Part shown: positions 36,220 to 45,456 of the stretch, in pieces
Position numbering within the stretch: the first letter of the stretch is position 1
Layout of the letters: each line of letters opens with the position of its first letter
Assembly: GCA_030704615.1 (NCBI GenBank)
Contig: CM060733.1
Location: forward strand, 56,420,001 to 56,484,000
Direction: 5' to 3'
Source of the DNA: Takakia lepidozioides
Taxonomy: Eukaryota; Streptophyta; Takakiopsida; Takakiales; Takakiaceae
DNA length: 64,000 nt
Notes under the pieces: model-generated
Told to the model about the DNA's origin: nothing
The model's input: the letters and a program-made list of their open reading frames with translations, nothing else
Databases searched by the model: none
Program-made: the position numbers and the translations under genes

Positions 36220-36304
36220 TGTGACAGACTACTTAATTGTGCATATATGTGTGGTGTGGTTTGGACAGCGATGTAGTTGTGTAGCGATACATATGCGCAC
36301 GACA
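36220..36304 (+). repeat. Extra partial LTR (first 85 bases)
   Basis: TGTGACAGACTAC to GCGCACGACA repeats 35809-35893 with about five differences. It is separated from the complete LTR by a single t, and it stops exactly at the palindrome position. After it come TTCT and the second hAT element. Confidence 0.85.
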
Positions 36305-36311
36305 TTCTGTA

Positions 36312-37355
36312 CAGTGTTGGGTAGGTATATGAATTACCCTGGTATACCCAGCGGGTATATCAGGGTAGTTCATATATATATACCCTGGTGTGACAAGTTT
36401 AGGTACTCGGATGTATACCCTTATATCAGGGTATATTTTTATGATATACCCTTATCCTTTATATTTACCCTGCATCAAGACACTCAATATACCATACTTT
36501 TCTGAAGGGTATATGTTGAAATGAAGGGTATATCTAATCAGGGTATATAAGGGCTTTTATGTCCTAGGTCTTTTCTCTTTTTGTTGTGTTGTTAGGGAGC
36601 CTTGAGCTATAAGAAAGCTCCAATAACAGCTAAAACAAATGCTACATATATATCATTCCTCATATAACCCAAACAATACCTCTTCAGATCTAGCATATAT
36701 ATATAAAAGGAACATGACAGCCCATAATTTAGGTCCTTGATGGAGAGATTTTTTTTTTTTTTAAAGGAACCTGTGAGCAACAGCCCTTGAGGAGGGGGAA
36801 AGATTAACCCCCTTTCATTTATGGGCCATGAGACCTATAGGACGATCAACGCCGAGCACGAACAATCCCACACACGGGGGATGGTAGCGGGTTCGACCCC
36901 CAACCACCAAAGCGACACACAGTGTGCACTTACCAGCTGAGCTACCAGCCGATGTGTTTTTTTTAAAATCTCAAACCTCCTCCATCTTGCATTGGAGATT
37001 AACACCAAAATATTATGCAATATCTTATCAATTTTCTCTTTTACCATAGATTGTTTTCTTTGTGTTTTGTACATATTGAAGAATATCATATATTTTTTAA
37101 AACCATTAAATTATATATTAATTGAAATAGCTATCCATACCCGGAAACTATTCATACCCTCAGGGTATATTTTGGCATATATATCCATACCCGGGGGTTA
37201 TATAGAAATCTGAAAAGTTAATTTACCCATATCCGGAGGATAAATAATTTTTTGAGATTTCAATTTATCCATACTCGGAGGGTAAATGATTTGACAAAAA
37301 TAATTTACTTATACCCTAAGGGTATATTGAAATCAAATATACCTGCACAACACTG
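36312..37355. mobile_element. hAT-type transposon (hAT-2), non-autonomous
   Basis: A 1044-base element with inverted termini cagtgttgggtaggtat on the left and the reverse of cagtgttgtgcaggtat on the right. The flanking 8-base duplications are attctgta (36304-36311) and gttctgta (37356-37363), seven of eight identical. Both subterminal regions carry many gggtata/taccc repeats. It has no coding capacity. Its termini resemble those of hAT-1, so the same transposase could have moved both. It inserted at the very end of the LTR element. Confidence 0.85.
36751..36958 (-). mobile_element. tRNA-derived SINE inside hAT-2
   Basis: On the minus strand the head reads ggctggtagctcagctggta, with A box tagctcagctgg (36933-36944) and B box GGGGTCGAACCC (36889-36900) at tRNA-like spacing. 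The body continues to a run of 14 A residues (T on the plus strand, 36752-36766). This is the structure of a SINE with internal RNA polymerase III promoter. Confidence 0.75.
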
Positions 37356-37514
37356 GTTCTGTAGTCTCGCACCTCCCACCTGCGCGATGTGCTGCAGCAG
37401 TGCGAGCATCAGCATGGGGGAGGGAGCATCGTAGGCAGCAGTTTTTTTTTTTTCCCACGTTGTATCGTCTCTCACGTCTGTTTTTTGAATAGTGAGGAAG
37501 TCCACTTAGATGAC

Positions 37515-37801
37515 GTTAAAAGCAGGTGTGGCGGATTCTGCCACTTTTTCGACCTGTTTCTCAGGCCGAATCGGCCACCCAGGGCAGAATTGGTAGGGAT
37601 GGCCGATTGCGCACAGAGGACGGCAGACCCGAGGCCCATGTCTATCGGCCATCAACCCACCTGCCTTCCTGAGGCTCGCCCTGTTTATATCCTCTCTGAG
37701 GCTCTGAATCTGGGCAATCGATATGGGATAGTCAAACCTCAATCATATTGCGCCACGTAGCGGCCACGTAGCGGCGAGAATCCGCCACACCTGCTAGTTA
37801 A
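37515..37801. mobile_element. Foldback MITE in the right arm of hAT-1
   Basis: A perfect 19-base inverted repeat, agcaggtgtggcggattct, lies at 37521-37539 and 37777-37795. The repeat extends imperfectly into gttaa on each side. The right end (cacacctgctagttaacg) is duplicated in tandem at 37785-37822. Confidence 0.7.
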
Positions 37802-37812
37802 CGCCACACCTG

Positions 37813-37932
37813 CTAGTTAACGGGCCGCGTTTGGCCGACTCTGCCCTGTGCGCGGCCATAGGGCTCACCCTGACGGGCTCGCCCAAAGGCCACTTACAGG
37901 GCAGAATCGGCCAAACACGGCCCGTTCTCTAG
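37813..37932. repeat. Second foldback, 120 bases
   Basis: The arms at 37813-37849 and 37896-37932 pair at about 33 of 37 positions (ctag..aacgggccg..tttggccga). The central loop is GC-rich. It directly adjoins the MITE and shares the words ggccga and gcagaatcgg with it, so the two may be related. Confidence 0.65.
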
Positions 37933-38914
37933 TACAACGAGGAGTTGATTGTAGAGGCCGAGTTGTTTGAGATAAAATGATTTCTTTGTGTACTCTACAC
38001 ACGTTAATTTATACTAGCTTACATTGTATTATTATTATTTCATAAATTTGTATATGAATGTTGTGTTGTTGCTTTTCAACATGGTCAAAAGATTTGATAT
38101 AACTAATGGGTATTCACAAATCATTTTCTGATTTATAAAAAACGATCAAAATTTTAATATATATTTTTAAATTCAAAAAATAGAGAACCGGAACCGGAAA
38201 CTGGAACCGGCGGTTCTTTCCTAGAAAATACCCGGAACCGGAACCAGAATCTGCTCATGAATTTTGGAACCGGAACCGCTTCATAAAAAAGAACCAGAAC
38301 CGGATCTGGAACCGGAACCGTCTCTTTAAATATACCAAGGAACTGGAACCGGAGGTTCCTTCAATATGGCAAGAACCGCACAACACTTGGTAGGAACACA
38401 TTTACAATCGATTTATGATTATTTGTTGATATTACTATTTCACATTTTCAATATTGAGGCTATTTTTGGGAGCAATGTGAGGTGAGCCTATGCACTATGA
38501 GTATAGTGTAATCTTAGGCTCTCTGCAGACATCTACGACGGTGTGTTGCCAAGTAACAATGCAAACTTGGGCATGACAAAACAGATTGCAGCCTCATTCT
38601 ATATTGCACCCTCACCGGCCTGCCATTTTACAGATTCAAGACGTGCATTCAAGCAAGCATCTTGGGCATGACAAAAAAAGGTTGTTGCATCCTACCTTAC
38701 CAGCCTTTATTTCACCATGACATGCATCAAGCAAAGTATCTTGGGTGTATGAACAGGCCTGCAATTTTTCAGATTCAAAACATGCATCCAAACAAGCACC
38801 TTGGCCATGACAAAATAGATTGCAGCAGCTTACCGTACCAGTCATAATTATACCAAGACATGCACAAAGCAAGGCATCTTGGGTATGTGAGACCAGCCTG
38901 CCATTCTTTCACTT

Positions 38915-39090
38915 GAGCAGGTAGCCCAGTGGTTGGGTATTTGTGCCTTGCCTGTGCATAACCTAGGTGATCCTGGGTTCAATCCTTCAACATGTGCCAC
39001 AGACCGTCCATTGGGCCCTCGATGGCCTGTGCGTTGAGCAGTAGGCTCTGTAAATTCACTCGACGTTAAAGAATCTTTATCTTTAACTTT
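38915..39090 (+). mobile_element. tRNA-derived SINE downstream of the ATP synthase g gene
   Basis: The head carries A box tagcccagtgg (38922-38932) and B box gggttcaatcc (38975-38985). The tail reads gacgttaaagaatctttatctttaac. It differs from the SINE in hAT-2. It lies about 145 bases beyond the stop codon of the minus-strand gene, perhaps within its 3' untranslated region. Confidence 0.7.
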
Positions 39091-39233
39091 TCATGAAGAC
39101 GAAAGAGTTGAAGGTGGCCGTGGAGACTACGGAAAGATAAAAACATGCTGGTGTAAATCTCGTGTAGCTCTAAATGTGTAAGTCTCTATAGGCGCTGAGC
39201 GTCTTCATCCCAGGCCACAACCAAGTACTAAAG

Positions 39234-40612
39234 CTACACCTTGTAACCCCTGATTGATCCACGCCGACCCACAATCTCCCCCACAACAAACAAGGCATAT
39301 AATTCCGCCAGAAACAAAGCTGTGATTGCCACCTCTTCTAGCTTCAAGTCTCTCCTGTTTCTGAGCCTCTGCTTCACATAATCCAACTCCCTCCAGAATG
39401 ACTGCGTCCTCCCTGGCAGACTGCACCCACGCGCCGCCGGCCCCACTCTCCCCAATGAGACTCCTTCTGGAATCCTTTCCACTTTCATACTAAATCCAAA
39501 AGACTGACTGCAACCACTCTTCTTCGAGTGACTACAACACAACCAGGCATCAATTGGCAATGGAACCAAGGTCCGTCAACCGGTACTAATTAAGTACACA
39601 GTCGGCCTGATCCAGCAGCACAAATATTGAGAACTGTTGGTTTCACACAAGTCGTGAAGAAAACACAGATTGGACAAAACTATCAGGCTGTAGAAGATAA
39701 TGCAGGCACGATGATTCACGACTAGCTTGAGCGTACTGAAAAATCAGCATGACATGAATCTGCTGATAGCATCTTCGCAGCGATGACATCTAGTTCCATA
39801 CTTTATGGAAAATTGACTTGGCAGAAATTTGGAGTTTCTAGTGCTTCCAGTACACCATGAGCTGATAAAATTTACTACAGATTTGGTAGACAATCAGGTG
39901 CGTGGGATTAGAGATTCTTTACCGTGCAACCAGCTCCACTCACACATCGCATTAATCACGGGCCGAATAAATCTCAAAAAGGTGACTTGGCGCATACATA
40001 TCGCTACATACCCTCAAAATTCAATCCTGACTTGCTCATTCATATCAAACATTCATCTAGATCAACGCTTGCAAACCCTATAGCAAGAAGGCTTGTAGAT
40101 CTAGTTAAAAATCAGAGAAAAAGCCTTTGAAAGCGCACATGACAGGTGCTGGTACACAACGGTAAAGCATCTGGAAAAATCCAATGAGGCCTTATGAGGA
40201 CCGTGAAGAGGAACTCTCTATCTGGAGTTGATGCAGAGCACAGAAAAATAGCAAATTCATGGCGCGTACTCGCCATCTAGAGACCAGTTAATACGTTAGA
40301 AAGCGACACGTCGAGAAGGTGGAAGCATGAGGTAGACAAGCAAGATCAGGGGAGGACAGAGGGGATAAACCCTCTACCCCAGAGTTGTGTTTGTTCCGAG
40401 ATATTGTAAACATGTCAGGAGAGAGAAAACCTAGCAAGGCGAGTGTAGAAGAGTTGCTTGGATAGTTCTTGGCATTTTTCCACGGTGGGCTCTCTGACAA
40501 TGTATTGTTTGTTCTGCTCCAGCAACTGCTTGTAGTAGGCGGACGAACGCGCTCTGGCCATCTCTGTTGCGGTCGCTGCCTTTCCTTTTAACTGCTTCAT
40601 CATGGACGCCAT
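39234..40612 (-). CDS. Mitochondrial ATP synthase subunit g
   Basis: Two exons: 40612-40431 and 39420-39234, joined across a 1010-base GT/AG intron (phase 2), giving 122 residues, the usual length of plant subunit g. Exon 1 encodes MASMMKQLKGKAATATEMAR followed by SAYYKQLLEQNKQYIV and VEKCQELSKQLFYTRLA. Exon 2 resumes with SLPGRTQSFWRELDYVK and ends in GEIVGRRGSIRGYKV, with one hydrophobic segment before it and the GxxxG-like GEIVG. By family knowledge subunit g sits in the Fo part of complex V in the inner mitochondrial membrane and supports dimer formation. The ATG at 40612 is chosen because the homologous proteins start there; the frame upstream is open but unrelated. The gene is divergent from U11/U12-65K. 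Confidence 0.92.
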
Positions 40613-40959
40613 GGCTAGAGTAGAATCGGACCCACAAAAATCAGGAGGCTGAGAAGGGAGCACAGACAAATAGGGTGTCGTGGTGGCAGCCACCGCCACC
40701 TTGCCTGCATGCAACGCTGAGCAAATACTAACTTCTAGTTACTCTAACTATAGGGTTTCCAGCTCTAATTACTCTAATCTCCAACTCTAATTACTCTGAT
40801 TACTCTAATTAATGGAGTTTCCAAATGAGACACAGAGCCTGCATTCCGCCTATCCCTAAATTTTCAGAATTGTTGGGCAAGTTCTTGGGGTACTTCTTTG
40901 TAGTGATCTAAGCACAGGGTGGGGGTGTCTTCAGAGATTTTGGGCATGTCGTGACCTAG
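40613..40959. promoter_or_regulatory. Intergenic region between divergent genes
   Basis: About 350 bases separate the start codon of subunit g from the first recognised 65K sequence. It holds short tandem copies of tctaattactct (about 40733-40800) and the second copy of the dispersed repeat seen at 22.55 kb (40870-40960). No TATA box is clear. If the first 65K exon really lies further upstream, this is not a shared promoter. Confidence 0.4.
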
Positions 40960-41690
40960 TCACGCTTTTCATATAACAACAATGTTTCCCCAAAACCCTG
41001 GAGTACATTGGCAAGGATTGCAAATGCGGGGGAGGGAAGAGGGAGTTTAGGGAGGGATGCAGATTGGGTTCTGTGGGAGAAAGAGGAGAAAGAGAGAAGC
41101 TTGCAAGAGAGAAGGAAGGTGGAATTGCAGATGAAGGAGAGGGAAGAGGGGACGCAGCAAGCGGCCCCTTTGCCCCCATATCCACCTCCGAAGAAGGAAG
41201 ACCCACCTTTGCCCAGTGCTGGGGATACCGCTGGGTCGAGGCTTACAATGGCTGCGTCTGCAGTGGCGCCTATTGCCCCTACTCTTGGCGTGGACTACCC
41301 CTTCCCTCCGCAGCTCGAGTATGGCCTTCGTCCCTCATGAACTTCTAGGGTTAGAGCCTCCTTTTTGGAATTCTGCCTGGTGTACTCCGTCTGTCTGTCT
41401 GGCTGTGTACTCATAAGACGTTGTTTGCCGTAGCCCTGTGGCCATTGACCCCGCGCCCAGTTTGAGCGGAACACAAAGTTACAGAAGCTATCTTGTCAGG
41501 GACTGACGCCTGTAGTATGACTTACTTTGGAACAGACAATTGATCTGAGTTTTCCAGATATCCTCTAGATCCTTTCACACATACATCAATCTGCTGTGTG
41601 TGATTTGCCCAATAACTAGACCCCAAAAGGGCCTGGGCTTTTGGCTCAGCCGATGGATTTTAGAGACTTAGCCTGGTTGGAGTTATCAAC

Positions 41691-41726
<36 letters not shown>

Positions 41727-44700
41727 CTCATAAGACGTTGTTTGCCGTAGCCTTGTGGCCATTGACCCCGCGCCCAGTTTGAGCGGGAACAAAAGGGACA
41801 GAACCTACCTCTGTCAGGGGCTGACGTTGGTAGTAAGACTTACCTCCATATAAAGAATTAATCCGGGTTTTCCAGATATCCTCTAGAAATCCCTTCACAC
41901 AAGCATCAATCTGCTGTGTGTGATTTGCCCAAAAACTAGGCCTCAGGAGGGCCTGGGCTTTTGGCTCAGCCTCGAGACTTTCAAAGTTGGTAAACAGGGG
42001 TACAGGCACAATTCCCTTAATAGATTTGAAGAGAGCGTCTCTTTGGTGAGAGAACCCCGGACAGTGTATCAGAAAATGAATACAAAGTGAGAGCTAGGAA
42101 GATAGAGCCCTCGGCGAGGAGCGAACTCGCGACCTTTCGCTTACGAAGCGAAAGAGAGAGAGAGAGAGAGAGAGAGAGCTGGATTGACAAAGGGTTTTTT
42201 TTTTCAGTGCAAGCAATAAGGGGTCATGGCTGTCATCGGCCCACTGCTGTCGTACCCTGCCATGTCTCGCATACACAATCTTCTTTTTCTATTAGGAACT
42301 TGTTGATTGAGATCAATCTGAAACTTATGAAATCGGACAGTATTGCACTGCATTGCAGGTATGCATATCCTCCACCAGATGGAAACATTCTCACAAATGT
42401 GGTCAATACTCTCATTGCTGTTCCTCGGTTCTACACCCAGGTGCGTTTTGGTTTGTCTCAGAATTGGCTGAGTCGTGGAGATCTATGCCAAGCTTATTTT
42501 CACTGACTTCACTTATCGTCATGTCTCGCCCTCAACCTAGTGTCCTTGTTCTTGTACACTTCATTCTGGTTTTTCTTGATGTACGTTGGGTTAAAATTAG
42601 GCCAGGTTTCTATCCCACCAGCAGCCCAGGTTTGCCCTTTTTGCTCTAGTATTGCTGGGTAGGGTCCAAAGGCTTTCTATTGATGCTCCTCTCTGATATG
42701 TTGATCAGCAGAATTTTTGAGTCCTCTGGTTGTTGCTTCCAGATGTGAAATGATGGCTTTGAAGTGGTTAACCTGATGAGTGCGCAGATGATGGGGTTTA
42801 GCGCCATGTGATCAGGTGCTACATCTCATGAACAAAATGAATTTGCCAGCACCATTTCGTCCGGCACTCCCCACACCTCCTCTGCCACCTGCGGCCCCCT
42901 TTCCTGCGCCTCCAAGGGACCTGTCCAGTGGTGAATCTGAGCTTGAGTCATCTGATGAGGTAGGCAGGCCAGCAATTTCTACTGCTTTTGTTCATGTCTG
43001 TTGTTTAGGTTTTGGAGACAACTGCAGCGTAGACACAGTGAGTTTCTCTTAGAGATTCAAGGTTTTTGCAGCTCATTACAAAAGTTGTCTGTCAGTGCAT
43101 GGAAGCAGGAACTTGCTTGTATGCTGCTTTTACAGACTGCTTGCTTTTCAGGAAGATGGCAATCCAGAGGCCATGAATGAGGACAGTTTGGGCCCTGATG
43201 GGGAGCTGGAGAGACATCGGCCAGCAAGGAAGAGAGCTAAGCGGGAAGCTATAGTGGGGCCTGCTGTGGATAAAGATGCTTCTCATGAGGCTGCAGGTGT
43301 CAAGCCCATCCGCATTCTCCCTAAGGATGCCCCCTTGATCAGAAAGAACAAACCTGTCTTGCAGGTTTGTTGCATACCTTGCTTCATACCTCTGTTCCAC
43401 TCCTAGCTCTCAGATGTCTTGACATTTGTCTCACCTGATGACCTGATGATATAGAGGATATCTGGACAAACTAGGATCAATTGTCTGTTTCTAGGTAACT
43501 CGTACTATTGGCATCAGCCCCTGACAAAGGTAGTTTCTGTCCCTTTCTGTTCCACTCAAACTGGGCAGTGGTCAATGCGTCTTATGAGTACATTCATCAG
43601 CCCCTGACAAAGGTAGTTTCTGTCCCTTTCTGTTCCACTCAAACTGGGCAGTGGGTCAATGCGTCTTATGAGTACATTCTCACCTGATGACCTCCTGGAT
43701 TTCTTTGAGTCACCTGAGAGTTGTACTAAGCAAGCAAAGCTTCACCAAGTACTTTGACTGTTGTTGCTGTAGCCCGTTGTGTTTGTTGCGAACAAATTGA
43801 GGCTTCACAAGGTACTGAAGGGTTTTTCAAGTCATCCACCTCTACCTATTTATGTTCTCAGATTTTGAAAAGGTCAAATGAGAGAACAAGTGTTGTTTGT
43901 TTTTAACTAGGTTGTGATGTGGAAAATGTAAATGCAACGCTGGAGCAGATCAAGATAAATCCTAAAGCATCAATGAGTGAAGGAGCATCAGAGAGGAGCA
44001 GACAGGAACCAGAGATGGAGATGGATACTTCCAGAGAAGGGAGCAGCCATTCTGGCAAAATAGCCACACGTGCAGAGCTGCAGACTGGAAAAGTGCCACC
44101 CACCGACATTCTCTCCCTTCCCATGTTCAAGGTAGTGTAGAGATTCGTACTCCACGACCATGCTCTTGAAGGTCAACTTTCAGCTTTGTGTCAAATTGGA
44201 GTGAACATCTCCTAGTTTATCTGTGAGTGTAAAAAGAAATGGCAGGAAAAATCAAAGATATATCTCCTTAAGTGTATAGGTGGGACTTCAAAGAATGGTG
44301 GTTAATGTTAGAGGTCCATTGTATGCTTGTCATCATCTGTTTTGCACTCCAAACTTGATTTGTGTTCTACTGCATGCACTCTTCATAGAGAGTCATGCAA
44401 TAGTGAGCGAAGAAAACAGCGATGATCATTTGGCCAACTGGCTGGTAGGTGGTGAACTGTTACTGTGGGTTTGATGTGTAGAATTATGCACCAGGAAATC
44501 CAACCCAAGTGCTCTATATCAAGAATCTGGGAAAAGAAGTGGCACCAGAGGATCTCTTTTATGTATTTGGTGAGTAGCCTTTGCCATGATGCATGTTTTG
44601 TACAGTTAGATTCTTCTCACCCGTATCTTTGATATCATCGACAGATTTGCTTCTTTGCCAGGGAAAGAATGCTTTGTGACCATTGTTCTGAATCCGAATT

Positions 44701-45456
44701 ATGTGTGATGTGTTTTTATGCCTATCCCAAACATATGCATTCATATCACTTGCTCAGATAACACAATTTAGTAAGAAGCACATGGGGGCCATGAAAGGAC
44801 AGTTCTTGCTACCTGCAGGTGCGTTCTTCACGAGTCATGAGGAGGCTAAGGATGCCCTAGCTGTCAAGCTCATGCAGGTGATGCCCTTTCCATGTGCCAC
44901 TTCTTCCTTTCCAGTAACCCATCTTTCATGCACCTCTTCCCATGGGCATACAGTGCCCAAGGAATTTTTTTGGTCTCTTGTTTCAATAACAATGGGACCA
45001 TGTAATGTCCCACCACTCGATAATACCATCCGTTGAAGTGGCTGCAGTTGCAACACTGATGGTATGGATTGTGAAACAGTCTAAACATGCACTGGTGCTG
45101 AAGACAAGTTGAGTATGTTCTGAAAGATATTGTCCACAAGAAAATACTGAAAAATGAGATTGTGGGGGTGACCTTCTGGCACAGGAAGGTCGGATGCGGG
45201 GCCAAGCCTTTGTCACCTTCCCATCTACACAGCTCGCAGAGGATGCCTTGGTAAGATCACCTTGCTCCTTTTTTAAGACCCTTGCTGCTTGGTAGGAAAG
45301 TACTATTTGACCATCACTATGCATGCACAACCAGTGACTCATGTGATAAATCATGTGATATGGCAGGCTACAACGCATGGCTTTGTTCTCAAAGGGAAGC
45401 CCATGATTGTGCAGTTTGGCCGTAATCCCTCTGCGACCAAGGCCTCCCACACCTGA
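40960..45456 (+). CDS. U11/U12 small nuclear ribonucleoprotein 65 kDa protein, N-terminal part not found
   Basis: Exons: about 40960-41318 (left border uncertain), 42359-42440, 42816-42959, 43152-43364, 43773-43821, 43911-44131, 44482-44569, 44819-44877, 45185-45250, 45367-45456 (stop TGA). All junctions are GT/AG with matching phases. Diagnostic segments are PTLGVDYPFPPQLEYAYPPP, LIAVPRFYTQVLHLMNKMNL and LPPTDILSLPMFK-like text, followed by the C-terminal RRM with RNP2 VLYIKNL and RNP1 MRGQAFVTF. This protein bridges U11 and U12 snRNPs in the minor spliceosome; the C-terminal RRM binds the U12 snRNA stem-loop. The family also has an N-terminal RRM that contacts U11-59K. I find no such sequence upstream before the subunit g gene. 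Either its exons lie beyond it or this copy lacks the domain. No ATG is assigned. The basic KRAKREAI stretch is a likely nuclear signal. Confidence 0.88.
41407..42081 (-). mobile_element. Two LINE 3'-end fragments in the first recognised 65K intron
   Basis: The first (about 41407-41690) and second (about 41724-42081) both begin at gtactcataagacgttg, the element's 3' end read in reverse, and are divided by a GA microsatellite at 41695-41720. The second is about 97 percent identical by eye to the copy at 730-1085, so it is recent or was copied locally. Both are antisense to the 65K gene. Confidence 0.85.
42107..42153 (-). pseudogene. 3' half of a tRNA-Thr(CGT)-like gene
   Basis: The minus strand reads as an anticodon arm (ttcgc, loop ttcgtaa, gcgaa; anticodon CGT), a five-base variable region, a canonical T arm (gcgag, ttcgctc, ctcgc) and a seven-base acceptor strand cgagggc. 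The D arm and 5' acceptor strand are absent, replaced by a GA microsatellite (42152-42178). It cannot be functional. Origin from a SINE head is possible, but the T loop and acceptor strand are unusually well kept. Confidence 0.65.
43455..43680 (+). mobile_element. Tandem LINE 3' tails in a 65K intron
   Basis: About 75-85 bases of the LINE 3' end (catcagcccctgacaaagg to gcgtcttatgagtacatt) occur twice in direct tandem (43513-43590 and 43591-43680). The second copy differs from the first by one base or so. A short piece corresponding to gaggatatctgg precedes them at 43455. Confidence 0.8.

Larger units (their letters stand above)
28628..36304 (+). mobile_element. LTR retroelement encoding gag, protease and a cytosine DNA methyltransferase; no RT or integrase seen
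   Basis: The element is defined by LTR sequence at both ends and a 4-base direct repeat, TTCT, at 28624-28627 and 36305-36308. Internal order on the plus strand: a roughly 3.3-kb region with no recognised coding, a gag-like frame with a CCHC knuckle, an aspartic protease, then a C5 DNA methyltransferase ending 200 bases before the polypurine tract. There is no YxDD box, no RNase H and no integrase zinc finger or DDE core in this interval. The LTRs are permuted: a left LTR remnant lacking the first 87 bases, a full right LTR (35809-36218), and then 85 bases of a further LTR start. It sits inside hAT-1. Frame breaks show that it is inactive. Confidence 0.8.
28207..38389. mobile_element. hAT-type transposon (hAT-1), non-autonomous, heavily nested
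   Basis: The element is bounded by a perfect 8-bp target duplication, gtaggaac, at 28199-28206 and 38390-38397. Its inverted termini are cagtgttgtgcgggtacc on the left and the reverse of caagtgttgtgcggttctt on the right (13 of 14 bases, one indel). Both arms contain many subterminal copies of gaaccgg/ccggttc, as in hAT elements. Left arm 28207-28627, right arm about 37356-38389. Between them sit an LTR retroelement (28628-36304), a second hAT-type element (36312-37355) and two foldback elements. No transposase frame was found in the arms. Confidence 0.85.

Noticed and set aside
36836-36958. Functional tRNA gene
   Set aside because: The anticodon and acceptor stems do not pair; only A and B boxes are kept, and a poly-A tail marks it as a SINE.
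41008-41340. Start of U11/U12-65K at 41008
   Set aside because: The codon there is TTG, not ATG, and the frame stays open upstream to about 40960; homologous proteins have an RRM before this point.
44662-44820. Extra 65K exons encoding GKECFVTIVLNPNY and ITQFSKKHMG
   Set aside because: They can be spliced in phase, but joining 44569 directly to 44819 restores the conserved RRM spacing, so these are more likely intronic.
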